From: a virus
DNA: 64,000 bases
Virus record (IMG/VR): IMGVR_UViG_3300012009_000091
Coordinates: 103,070-167,069 of that record
Reading direction: 5' to 3' (one strand)
Position numbers and translations under genes: made by a program. The notes beneath the pieces are model-generated. The model was not told where the DNA came from. It was given only the letters and a program-made list of their open reading frames with translations, and did not search any database. Below, piece after piece: positions 32,870-40,055 of this stretch (position 1 is the stretch's first letter; each line of letters starts with the position of its first letter).

Positions 32870-33620
32870 GTATCCCTCGTCTCACTACCGGGGCTTTGAG
32901 TGTGCCTCCACACTCCCACGTGAAACTCGATTGCGCGAGGTAGGACCATCCTATCCTCTGCAGGTCAGCTTCGTGGCCGATAGCTTCCGAGTATGCTGAT
33001 GATTGACCTGATTCACAGTGTCCAATTGTGAATCGCCATCAGCCGAAATGGGCGTGGCCAGCCCTCATGCAGTAAATTAGTGATCCGGCTTTATTGGGCT
33101 CCGGATTACGTTCTGCATATTGTTTCGTCACTGTGGTGCCACTTTCCACAGCTGTTTCTAGGGCAAGCTTCATCACTAGCTTGCAAGGATGCCTGACAGT
33201 GGACTACTGTCAGACTTTCAGAAGGCTTCTCATCTCATTACTAGAAGCAGGCTAGACTCCGTTCATGTAGACAAGTCGCATCTGTCCTTCTGATAGATCC
33301 GGTGATGTCGACTCTATTCAGAAGGCTCTACACTTCTATAAAGACGGGGGGTTAGTCATCCCCCCGGATGTTGCATCTGGGATGCCTCCCATAAACCTTG
33401 TAGGAAGTCCTACAAAGCTTACGGGAGGCACGCCCCCTTTCGGGGGCGCCTCCTTCTTCCTCATGCCCCAAAGGGGCATCTTGTGCAGCGGTGTCAGAAG
33501 CGCCTTACTGCTTCTGGCCTACTGCTTTGGGACAGCGACCTTTGTTCCGCCTCCCTGGGTGCGTAACCACCCGTCCCCCGTTTTAACGGGGGAGTTTGCC
33601 TGTGTCGCGTCATCATCGAG
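32870..33620 (-). ncRNA. Large structured noncoding RNA candidate (about 750 nt)
   Basis: No convincing gene exists here, yet perfect hairpins follow one another. Nested elements: 32995-33001/33037-33043 enclosing 33010-33017/33027-33034, 33067-33072/33113-33118 enclosing 33083-33088/33101-33106, and 33384-33390/33423-33429 enclosing 33398-33405/33408-33415. Single stems: 33193-33200/33206-33213, 33431-33437/33442-33448 (GAAA loop on the complement), 33463-33469/33473-33479, 33495-33501/33510-33516 and 33575-33581/33586-33592. Leftward orientation is inferred from the GNRA loop and flanking genes. It may be the 3' part of the 33623-33907 transcript. Confidence 0.6.
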
Positions 33621-33622
33621 CT

Positions 33623-33907
33623 CTACGCGGACGCCACAGGGGACCAATCCCCTGCGGCGAACAGGACCCCAAAAGGGATCCCGGGAGCCCAAATGAGGAG
33701 GCTGCCATCCGTAAGGATGGCGAGCTCCTCCTCGCCGGGCTCCTCTGCCGGCAATCTGCCGGCAGAGTAGAGCATCTCGATGATCAGCTGAGACGCGTAC
33801 TGATAACTCAGCCGCATCTCATCGCTGAACGCGACCTGTGAGAACGCCACTGGGTGGCACTCCCCACAGGTCGCGATTTCAACGATCGCGATCTCAAGAT
33901 TTTTCAT
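33623..33907 (-). CDS. Hypothetical protein, 94 aa
   Basis: The start at 33907 (MKNLEIAIVEIATCGEC) is chosen over 33922 because CGGGAGGAAC lies directly before it. It has a CGEC pair near residue 14, then helices, and a hydrophobic C-terminal half (LLIWAPGIPFGVLF). TATAAT lies about 50 bases upstream on the complement. The gene stands between a tRNA-like element and the structured RNA region. Confidence 0.55.
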   Translation of the reverse strand: MKNLEIAIVEIATCGECHPVAFSQVAFSDEMRLSYQYASQLIIEMLYSAGRLPAEEPGEEELAILTDGSLLIWAPGIPFGVLFAAGDWSPVASA

Positions 33908-34007
33908 GTTCCTCCCGAACATGAGTTTCGTCCCTCACGCGGAACGGCGGATCGGGCGTATTATAGGGCCGCCCAATCTTCTACCCTCTGCGGCATAGCC
34001 GCATATA

Positions 34008-34103
34008 TGCAAGCCCTGGGAATCGAACCCAGGCGACGTTTGTCGCGTCCTTGGCTTGCGGTATGGGATATTGAGTCCCATCAATGCAACTGGGCAGGTC
34101 TGC
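34008..34103 (-). tRNA. tRNA-Leu(CAA)-like gene
   Basis: On the complement: acceptor GCAGACC/GGCTTGC (one G-U, one A-C mismatch), anticodon stem TGGGA/TCCCA with loop CTCAATA (T33 present, anticodon CAA), an unusually long variable region of about 31 bases, and a canonical T-arm CTGGG-TTCGATT-CCCAG. The D-arm is irregular and no CCA is encoded. Length 96. The long variable arm fits a class II tRNA. It could be degenerate or tRNA-like. Confidence 0.5.
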
Positions 34104-34423
34104 ATATTCCTTCTACTAGGCCTTGGGAGTGGGGTGGCGCTTTTCACAGCCTCTCGTGACCATATGGTCAACCGCCTGCTCCGTACCGTTCGATTACTCA
34201 ACACGACACGCTACTTTCGTGTTGAGGGCAACTTTTTCTGACGGGGTATTGCCAAGGTCCCCCATTACGCACCCACACCAAGTTACCCCCATTTTCGCTC
34301 AGGATTTCTCTGAACTTAGGGCCCTGGGCCTTTTGGCCTATACTTGTCTTCAGCTGTTAGGGATAGCTGTTAACCAGGGTTGATGGGATGGTTATACTTG
34401 CCGCCGAATATAGTCGGCGGCGG
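34104..34423 (-). other. Structured noncoding leader between Csx3-like gene and tRNA
   Basis: No gene supported. A perfect 10-bp stem CTCAACACGA/TCGTGTTGAG lies near 34198-34227, with a GACCATATGGTC palindrome near 34158-34169. CCGCCGA/TTCGGCGG just after the Csx3-like stop (34400-34420) looks like that gene's terminator hairpin. AACAGCT is repeated near 34352-34374. Confidence 0.45.
34391..34397 (-). promoter_or_regulatory. Leftward GTATAAC promoter candidate
   Basis: On the complement AAGTATAACC follows the CCGCCGA hairpin directly, matching the terminator-promoter order seen elsewhere; it would drive the tRNA-like gene and 33623-33907. Confidence 0.4.
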
Positions 34424-35587
34424 CTATGTTGGGTCGACGGCGATGACCGTCCCCAGCTTCATAGCCGGGGAATGGGTCATCGCCACCGTCGCCCCCACCC
34501 CTGGCTGGTAACAGGCCAGCCACGGCGTATTGTGGTACGCCATGGCTAGACTGATCGTCAGCCAATTGGGGCCTCGTCCACTTAGGACGATCCCCATTCC
34601 CGGCTGCACAGCCGGGGGGGTGACGTCGTTCAGATCGTCGACGGAGAATACTCCGCCGACGATCTCAAACGTGACGACGGCGAACTCGTCCCTCTCCTCA
34701 ACGGAGAAGGACAAGTTCGCCCCAGAGCCTTCAGATGAAGGCTCTTGACACCCGATTGGGACTGTGCCCAATCGGGGGTCGTTCACGCTTGCGGCTGCCG
34801 GGTGGCAGCCGTGAACGACGGACAGACCCAACCACGCGGGGCTGGGTCCGTCAAAAACGACGTGGTCGTCGGCCCCGAAGCCCCACCCACGGAGGGTGGT
34901 GTCGATTTTGGGAAGGTCTGTGCCTTCCCAATTGATCGACGAAACCACCCTGCCGTTGGGCAGGGTCTTCGTTATCGGAGCTTTTCCCAGCAGCTCTGAG
35001 AGCTGCTGGGTGGTGATGGTGGTGTCCATCGCCGTCTCCAGTGTCCCGGCGCTGAAATCGCACCGGGACAAGACCCGCTGGGCCAGTCTTTGCATTACTG
35101 GCCCAGCGTTGACCGTTCCCCGGTGAAGCCCGACAACCGTCCCCTCTAGAGGGTGGGTGTCGGGGGAGACGGTCTCCTCTCCGGCTAGCCGGCTTTTTAG
35201 GAGGGCTATACACCGTAGCCCGAGGTCTTCCCCAAAACGCCGCCACTCGTCCATAGCTTCGTCTTTTGACGAAAGTACTACGAACGCGTCACAACGCTTG
35301 AAAATTTCCTCGTTCTGTGGTGTAATTCGTCCCCCCACATCGACCAGTGTCAGAGGTAGGCCGACATTCTCCAATCCTGTCAGGACATAGTCCATGAATG
35401 AATTGGAAAAGTCGCCCTTACGTCTGATACGCTGGACGAGTTCTTGGGGGGCCGAATTGGCCCACGTACCTTCCCCGTCCGGACAAGCCCGGAACAAGAA
35501 GGTACCTTCCCGTGGAAGCAATTGCTTCAGGGAAGCGAAAAACACCGACTTTCCGGAATGAGGAGGACCGCAGATGATTACTTTCAT
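34424..35587 (-). CDS. csx3: P-loop NTPase fused to two Csx3-like (CRISPR ring nuclease family) domains
   Basis: 387 aa, leftward. An N-terminal NTPase has Walker A GPPHSGKS (7-14) and a Walker-B-like LTLVDVGG (79-86). A degenerate Csx3-like domain (about 205-280) keeps FDGPSPAWL, H262 and the DPRLG loop (270-274). A second Csx3 domain (288-387) has SGRGPNWL (336-343), H352 and a MTHSP segment, but QPG replaces the DPR. Csx3/Crn3 enzymes cleave cyclic tetra-adenylate made by type III CRISPR systems. In a phage it probably antagonises such immunity. The His and DPR elements are divided between the two copies, suggesting a pseudo-dimeric active site. Preceded by GAGAGGAGTAGG. Confidence 0.78.
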   Translation of the reverse strand: MKVIICGPPHSGKSVFFASLKQLLPREGTFLFRACPDGEGTWANSAPQELVQRIRRKGDFSNSFMDYVLTGLENVGLPLTLVDVGGRITPQNEEIFKRCDAFVVLSSKDEAMDEWRRFGEDLGLRCIALLKSRLAGEETVSPDTHPLEGTVVGLHRGTVNAGPVMQRLAQRVLSRCDFSAGTLETAMDTTITTQQLSELLGKAPITKTLPNGRVVSSINWEGTDLPKIDTTLRGWGFGADDHVVFDGPSPAWLGLSVVHGCHPAAASVNDPRLGTVPIGCQEPSSEGSGANLSFSVEERDEFAVVTFEIVGGVFSVDDLNDVTPPAVQPGMGIVLSGRGPNWLTISLAMAYHNTPWLACYQPGVGATVAMTHSPAMKLGTVIAVDPT

Positions 35588-35688
35588 CCTACTCCTCTCA
35601 CCAGAGAGTCATTTGCGCTCTACTCTTTCTGCTTGCACCCTACTGCAAGTGGAAATTTCAAGCTCCTGGGAAGACCTCCCAGTCGGGC

Positions 35689-35737
35689 AATTGACGAAAA
35701 TTGTTTTTACGTGACGCTCGTCAATTTGGTGCGTCAC
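35689..35737 (-). promoter_or_regulatory. H-type pseudoknot in leader of Csx3-like gene
   Basis: Two perfect stems interleave: 35689-35696 with 35719-35726 (8 bp) and 35711-35717 with 35731-35737 (7 bp). They lie about 100-150 bases before the start codon on the transcribed complement. A further 6-7-bp stem ACGCGG/CCGCGT (35745-35761) lies upstream. Probable regulatory RNA fold. Confidence 0.5.
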
Positions 35738-35775
35738 TATAAATACGCGGTTCTCGCCGCGTAAATAAAAATGGT

Positions 35776-36045
35776 TTAGCATCTGGTCAGGTAGGAAAGA
35801 CCAGGGATCATCAGGAAGATGATCTCCGCAAAGGACTTGCGGACCGTGCCCCGAGGATCGGGGTCTTTACAGAACTCATCCAGCATGTTGCATGCTGGGC
35901 AACCTACAAGGCGGACCGGGTTCTGATTCCAGTCCGACAGGAGTGCATTACGCTGCACAAACGACCACCATAACCTGGCAGTGGAGTCCGGAAATTCGCT
36001 TCCGGAACGGGTGGATCTTACCGAGTAACCACCATCTCGGCCCAT
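35776..36045 (-). CDS. Hypothetical protein, up to 89 aa
   Basis: The leftward frame has no ribosome-binding site at its first ATG (36045); a shorter start inside is possible. The C-terminal part has a CPAC pair and a hydrophobic tail (AEIIFLMIPGLSYL). Positioned between two structured noncoding stretches. Moderately credible only. Confidence 0.4.
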   Translation of the reverse strand: MGRDGGYSVRSTRSGSEFPDSTARLWWSFVQRNALLSDWNQNPVRLVGCPACNMLDEFCKDPDPRGTVRKSFAEIIFLMIPGLSYLTRC

Positions 36046-36244
36046 GTTTAATGCTATTGGGGTGCAGGGACCTCTACGCGAGGTTGGCGGTGTAGATTTA
36101 GCTCTACACGAACTGATACTTGGTATTTTAGTCTGTAGTACCTTCAGACTATCCAGCTATGGCACTGGATGGCCAACAATCTAAGCCTGATTGCCCAAGG
36201 CAGCTCTTACCCAGAACTTGGGGAGTTCATACCCAGAACTCATA

Positions 36245-36280
36245 GGGCCTCCCATTGTAAAGGCGGGGTTGGTGCGCCTG
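36245..36280. repeat. Direct repeat copy 1 (36 bp)
   Basis: GGGCCTCCCATTGTAAAGGC... identical over 36 bases to 36359-36394, 114 bases apart. Confidence 0.8.
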
Positions 36281-36358
36281 CTCGTATAACTCCCTGAGCA
36301 AGGGGTTGGCACTTGGTAATCTGCCTTAGTGCCAGAGGCAGTTCATAACCCTGAACGG

Positions 36359-36394
36359 GGGCCTCCCATTGTAAAGGCGGGGTTGGTGCGCCTG
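36359..36394. repeat. Direct repeat copy 2 (36 bp)
   Basis: Second exact copy; no third copy noticed. Confidence 0.8.
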
Positions 36395-36490
36395 GGGAAT
36401 ATTCGTGTGCCGAAGGGTGCGCGGTTGGGATCGGTGTTCTCCTTTTGGAGCCGATGTGCGCAAGTGGCACGTGGTAAGTTCCCTTAAATA

Positions 36491-36497
36491 CTTATAC
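36491..36497 (-). promoter_or_regulatory. Leftward GTATAAGTA promoter core
   Basis: ATAAGTATAAGTATTT on the complement, directly after the terminator of the 68-aa gene; drives the structured region. Confidence 0.6.
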
Positions 36498-36519
36498 TTA
36501 TCAGAGTCTTTATGGATAC

Positions 36520-36573
36520 TAAAAGTTCAGGGTGGAGGTTTACAGAAGTTCCCAGATGCCACCCTGAACTTTG
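36520..36573 (-). terminator. Leftward terminator with long stem
   Basis: On the complement, about 14 bp of perfect stem (AAAGTTCAGGGTGG with CCACCCTGAACTTT), a 23-base loop, and TTTTAG. It ends the 68-aa gene and abuts the next promoter. Confidence 0.75.
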
Positions 36574-36574
36574 A

Positions 36575-36781
36575 CTAACGGCGGTTTTTACGCCGCCGGC
36601 GTCGTCGTCGGGAATTGTTTTCGGAGTGCGCATCCTCCCGACTCAAACGCGCACCCTCTTCTCGAAGTGCTTGGCGCTCCTCTGCCCAGAGGTCGCGCGC
36701 CGGTCCCCGCCGGACCGCGTCGATCACGGCAGGGGCGGCGTGCTTCGCCAGGGCGAGAAGCGCCTTCTTCTTTAGAGACAT
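36575..36781 (-). CDS. Small basic protein, 68 aa
   Basis: The leftward ATG at 36781 has AAGGAGGTTAA before it and GTATAAGTATC 30 bases upstream. A short hydrophobic helix (ALLALAKHAAPAVIDAV) is followed by a helical acidic part and a C-terminal run of arginines, suggesting nucleic-acid binding. A single-gene unit with its own promoter and terminator. Confidence 0.65.
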   Translation of the reverse strand: MSLKKKALLALAKHAAPAVIDAVRRGPARDLWAEERQALREEGARLSREDAHSENNSRRRRRRRKNRR

Positions 36782-36810
36782 TTAACCTCCTTGGGTTGTC
36801 TCGTTAGATA

Positions 36811-36817
36811 CTTATAC
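36811..36817 (-). promoter_or_regulatory. Leftward GTATAAGTATC promoter core
   Basis: Overlaps the last codons of the thymidine kinase gene and lies 30 bases before ATG 36781. Confidence 0.65.
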
Positions 36818-37519
36818 GTTTTGCCAACGAACGCCGGCAACTTGATGATCGTTTACATGTTGTGCCTTGAGTTCACATTGTACGCCGTAGAACGTTGCAG
36901 GACATTGATGGATAGAGGGGTCAAAACACGCCCGGCAGCGAGGCTCATAGATGTCCTCGGCACCCGGAAGAATCCGTTCGGAGGAGATTATCGTGCGGTG
37001 ATTGTAGATCGCTTGTTTTCCGCAGACACAGCACTGTGCGTACTTCATGAAGATTGTGTCTGCTACAGCCATCAATCGTAGAATAGGAAAGAAAGGCTGT
37101 CCTATGTAATCGGACATAAGTCCGACAACATAGACGTTGATACCAAGATGGTTCACTAGTGACATACAGACGTTCACTAGATCTTTGGGGAACATGTGCG
37201 CTTCTTCAATAGCGATGGTATTCACGGAAATGGCTCGTTCCATCTCCATGACGCATTTTGGTATTTGGAGTGGGTGTTCGAGTGGGATAGCTTTCCGAAC
37301 ACGTCCGTTGTGTGTTCGGATGACGTCTTGTCCGTCTCTAACATCCTTCTGGGGCTTGAAGATGGGTATGGCTCTATCTTCGAGGCTGTCGAACAGTAAT
37401 TCGGTTTTCCCTCCCCACATGGTGCCTGTGATTACGGTAAGTATTCCTGGAGTCCGCGTAGACGGTTCATCCATGTTGGATGAATCATTGGACTTTCCAT
37501 TTCCTCGCTCTCGGTCCAT
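36812..37519 (-). CDS. tdk: Thymidine kinase (type II)
   Basis: 235 aa. Walker A GTMWGGKTE (32-40), a catalytic-site IEEAH (104-108), SDYIGQPF lasso-type segment and zinc cysteines CxC at 164/166 with CRAC at 195-198. It phosphorylates thymidine with ATP and complements the dTMP kinase upstream. CGGAGGTACA precedes the ATG. Its start overlaps the end of the 37432-37791 gene. An N-terminal extension of about 25 polar residues is longer than usual. Confidence 0.88.
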   Translation of the reverse strand: MDRERGNGKSNDSSNMDEPSTRTPGILTVITGTMWGGKTELLFDSLEDRAIPIFKPQKDVRDGQDVIRTHNGRVRKAIPLEHPLQIPKCVMEMERAISVNTIAIEEAHMFPKDLVNVCMSLVNHLGINVYVVGLMSDYIGQPFFPILRLMAVADTIFMKYAQCCVCGKQAIYNHRTIISSERILPGAEDIYEPRCRACFDPSIHQCPATFYGVQCELKAQHVNDHQVAGVRWQNV

Positions 37520-37791
37520 TGTACCTCCGTCTCATTATAACTGATTATGGGATAATTCTCCTTGTCGGGCGTGGCTAGAAAGTACAATAGCCTCTGATTA
37601 CACTCATCAAGTTTTCTGAGGAGAAATTCGCGCTGCTCCCTAAAATCAGCGCGATCTTCCGCATAGCGTTCTTCTAGCCTTTTGTAGTAGACGGTGGCGC
37701 CTCCCCAAACAGCACTTGCAACGACGCCTACAATTCCAAGTACAATGAGACTCTGCTTTCGGGTAACGCTCACAGGTTTTGGTGCTGTCAT
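37432..37791 (-). CDS. Membrane-anchored coiled-coil protein, 119 aa
   Basis: Residues 13-33 form one transmembrane helix (SLIVLGIVGVVASAVWGGATV). A Glu/Arg/Lys-rich coiled coil (about 38-70) and a soluble tail follow. The layout resembles an inner-membrane spanin or other anchor protein, but it is not next to the lysis genes. It overlaps the thymidine kinase start by 88 bases. Confidence 0.55.
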   Translation of the reverse strand: MTAPKPVSVTRKQSLIVLGIVGVVASAVWGGATVYYKRLEERYAEDRADFREQREFLLRKLDECNQRLLYFLATPDKENYPIISYNETEVQWTESEEMESPMIHPTWMNRLRGLQEYLP

Positions 37792-37826
37792 GGGGAGGCT
37801 CCTAGATTTTTGGGAAAGTCGGCTGA

Positions 37827-38615
37827 TTAGTTTTGGAGCGAAGTGGCGAGATTTGGTGGCCCGTTCTGATTCATCAGTTTCTCGATAGCTCCCTCCACAT
37901 ATGCATTTACAGCGCGCGGAAGGAGACCCCCGTCAATGACCTCCACATTCCCTCCTTGATTCTGGAGAGTGGTTGCGAGCTGTCTGTACACGTCCTCAAC
38001 TTCTGTGAGGAACTCGATGTTCTCGTACTTCTCGAACTTCTCTCCCCCTCGTGCATCAATTCGATCCATCGCTACTTTCGGTTCCATCGCCAAGAAGATG
38101 GTGAGATCGGGGAAGGGCGCAAATTGATTGAGTTGGTAAATCCAGTCAATGTTCAACCCGGCAGCTGCATCATAGGCTAAACCGCTCATCACGTAGCGGT
38201 CACAGACCACAGACTTTCCGCTGGTCAAGATCGGGTTGATCTCAGTGAGATAATGATGCAGTCGGTCTGCAGCGAAGAGGAGTGCAAAGATTCGGTTGTC
38301 GGGAGCTTCTTCTTCTCCCATGAGCACCTGCTGAATTATCGACCCTACAGGTCCGTCGGTCGGTTCGGATGTGAAGTGTGTTTCATGGTATCGATCTGAC
38401 ATGAACGCCGATGCATGAACTGCTTGAGTGGTCGTACCAGCCCCGTCGATCCCTTCGACGGCAATCAACTTTCCCCTCGGTGGGGCGTTCGGATCTTTCT
38501 TTTTCTCGATCCTTAACTGGCCAGAGGATTCCATTTTGAGAATGACAGTTCCCTCGGGAGTATCAATTTCGACAAACGGTGTCTCAGTGTCGATTCCTTC
38601 GCCTCTAATTTTCAT
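37827..38615 (-). CDS. tmk: dTMP kinase with unusual P-loop
   Basis: The start at 38615 follows AGGAGGACCTAC; the longer frame start lacks a binding site. 262 aa. An extra 45-residue beta-like N-terminus precedes the kinase. The P-loop reads GIDGAGTTTQ (55-64), with Thr at the usual Lys. TSEPTDGPVG, ALLFAADRLHH and CDRYVMSGLAY (138-148) are strong Tmk signatures. From memory, GAGTTT and these motifs resemble Myxococcota Tmk. It makes dTDP for DNA synthesis. Activity is likely but the Lys loss should be tested. Confidence 0.8.
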   Translation of the reverse strand: MKIRGEGIDTETPFVEIDTPEGTVILKMESSGQLRIEKKKDPNAPPRGKLIAVEGIDGAGTTTQAVHASAFMSDRYHETHFTSEPTDGPVGSIIQQVLMGEEEAPDNRIFALLFAADRLHHYLTEINPILTSGKSVVCDRYVMSGLAYDAAAGLNIDWIYQLNQFAPFPDLTIFLAMEPKVAMDRIDARGGEKFEKYENIEFLTEVEDVYRQLATTLQNQGGNVEVIDGGLLPRAVNAYVEGAIEKLMNQNGPPNLATSLQN

Positions 38616-38625
38616 GTAGGTCCTC

Positions 38626-38895
38626 CTAGAATGGAAGTAAAGAGATGTAGTCCATCTCATCGCATGTATGGATCGGCAGATCCTCATAGCCCAGAGGACA
38701 ATAACCGATCCGAAGATAGACAAACTCCCCGAGAATGTTCCAGATCAACATAGCCCAGTGACGGTACGTCTCGGCTGTGTTGCTAATCCATAATCGGTCG
38801 TCTGTCTGGTCGACGCAATAGCCTGCTTCTCGAAGTCCGTGCGCTACGGTGTCTAGACGATCTGGAGCACACGGTAGCTCAACGAGAACGTTCAT
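38626..38895 (-). CDS. Hypothetical protein, 89 aa
   Basis: Leftward; the ATG overlaps the upstream stop. It begins MNVLVELPCAPDRL and is a compact alpha/beta protein with no known motif. Co-transcribed with the dTMP kinase and the virion-like genes before it. Confidence 0.6.
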   Translation of the reverse strand: MNVLVELPCAPDRLDTVAHGLREAGYCVDQTDDRLWISNTAETYRHWAMLIWNILGEFVYLRIGYCPLGYEDLPIHTCDEMDYISLLPF

Positions 38896-39497
38896 ATTTC
38901 GAGTCCATAGAGGTGGTAAATGTGAAAGATTGCCCCCGCTGGGGCGTGTAAAAAAGCGACTCGATCGTTGAGAAAATTACACGGGTAGTCAGTCTGCTCT
39001 TCGTTGTTTTGAATCACCAGTCGATCGGAGCTCATGATCATGTACGTGAGGGAGTCATACTCCACACCAGGTGGGAGTGTTTTTCGATCACGTAACCCGA
39101 GATCTCGATCTCGAGGTAGGAGTCCGCACAACCAGCGGTCGGTATCACGGGTAGGTTCCTGGACCAGTTGAATCTGATACACCAGCATCATCTGGGTATA
39201 GCCGAGTCGGGGTCGTCCGGTAAACCACAGACTGTGGTCGGCGTCCTCGCGAGCGCCAAAAATGATGTAATCTGATTGTGGATCCCAGATACATTTTTTT
39301 GCGTTGGCTGTCTCTCGAGTCCAGTCCGAGAACTTATTCGGGTTGAGAAGGAGGGGTTGTCCGATTTGATCGTAAATCACATTGGCCTTGGCCCACTGTT
39401 TCGGCACCAAGAGCTGTAGATCGCGGTGAACCGTCAATGTTCCTGCTGTCGATTGTGGTGGACTGATATAGGCTCGACGTTTGTCTAACAGGTGCAT
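38892..39497 (-). CDS. Hypothetical probable virion protein, 201 aa
   Basis: Leftward, beta-rich with many Tyr, Trp and Leu and few charged helices. The C-terminal region VAFLHAPAGAIFHIYHLYG suggests a virion or attachment protein. Located in a run with two similar genes. No family recognised. Confidence 0.6.
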   Translation of the reverse strand: MHLLDKRRAYISPPQSTAGTLTVHRDLQLLVPKQWAKANVIYDQIGQPLLLNPNKFSDWTRETANAKKCIWDPQSDYIIFGAREDADHSLWFTGRPRLGYTQMMLVYQIQLVQEPTRDTDRWLCGLLPRDRDLGLRDRKTLPPGVEYDSLTYMIMSSDRLVIQNNEEQTDYPCNFLNDRVAFLHAPAGAIFHIYHLYGLEI

Positions 39498-39500
39498 GGC

Positions 39501-40055
39501 TTATACCGCAGATAACCAACAACGAGAATCGCTACTGACACCGACTTGTAGATCGTCATAGCCGCCGTCCGCTTTCCCTACAAGTGCAAGATGGAAATCT
39601 GCGGCCATATCGCTTAGCAAGATCGCCGCACTTCGGGAATGCGTAGTCTGTGCAGTAGAGGCAGCGACTGTATCCGTTAGGTCTGTGTAGTCTGCAGATA
39701 CAACGTTCCCTTCTCCGACCTGTTTGGTGTCAGGAACGACCATCCACTTGGACAGACCCGTACCTCCGTTTCCGTTGTCGATCCCTTGGGAACGCCATTC
39801 GAGGAACAGCTCCCATGAGTAAGGAGTTGTGATCCATGTTGGCAGAACGATGGCAATCTCTTTCTGGACGAGGAGTTCGGCAGACCCAACGGTTGCACCA
39901 GGAGTCCAGATCGTTGTAGGGTCCGCGGTCATACATCCAAGTGTATTGCCAGGCCAGAGATATCGAGGAGCTCCAAACACAATAGTGTCTCCCTCAACGG
40001 CGGAGACACCATTAACCGTGAGCCGTGTCCCGATACCGTTGATGATGATGTTCAT
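39501..40055 (-). CDS. Hypothetical virion/decoration-type protein, 184 aa
   Basis: Leftward; overlaps the next gene by one base. Ser/Thr/Gly/Val-rich beta protein with a NGNGGTGLSKWMV centre, as in phage tail or head decoration proteins. It ends with a LQVGVSSDSRCWL strand. The role is inferred only from composition and neighbours. Confidence 0.6.
   Translation of the reverse strand: MNIIINGIGTRLTVNGVSAVEGDTIVFGAPRYLWPGNTLGCMTADPTTIWTPGATVGSAELLVQKEIAIVLPTWITTPYSWELFLEWRSQGIDNGNGGTGLSKWMVVPDTKQVGEGNVVSADYTDLTDTVAASTAQTTHSRSAAILLSDMAADFHLALVGKADGGYDDLQVGVSSDSRCWLSAV

Larger units (their letters stand above)
36046..36490 (-). ncRNA. Structured noncoding region with 36-bp direct repeat
   Basis: Between the promoter at 36491 and the 35776 gene there is no supported gene. 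A 36-base sequence occurs twice exactly (36245-36280 and 36359-36394), each folding as AGGCG-CACCAACCC-CGCCT on the complement. Other stems: GTGTAGA/TCTACAC near 36089, TAGTCTG/CAGACTA near 36129, ATCCAG/CTGGAT near 36151 and CTGCCT/AGGCAG near 36320. Candidate leader or noncoding RNA. Confidence 0.5.

Noticed and set aside
32996-33048. CTGATGA and GAAA spaced like a hammerhead ribozyme
   Set aside because: The CTGATG pairs better with CATCAG downstream, and the sequence between lacks a stem II next to GAAA.
33382-33696. 104-aa rightward frame in the hairpin array
   Set aside because: No ribosome-binding site and composition dominated by palindromic stems; it overlaps a better leftward gene.
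35736-35745. TATAAATA, an exact T4 late-promoter sequence, on the given strand
   Set aside because: No rightward gene follows; it lies in the hairpin upstream of a leftward gene.
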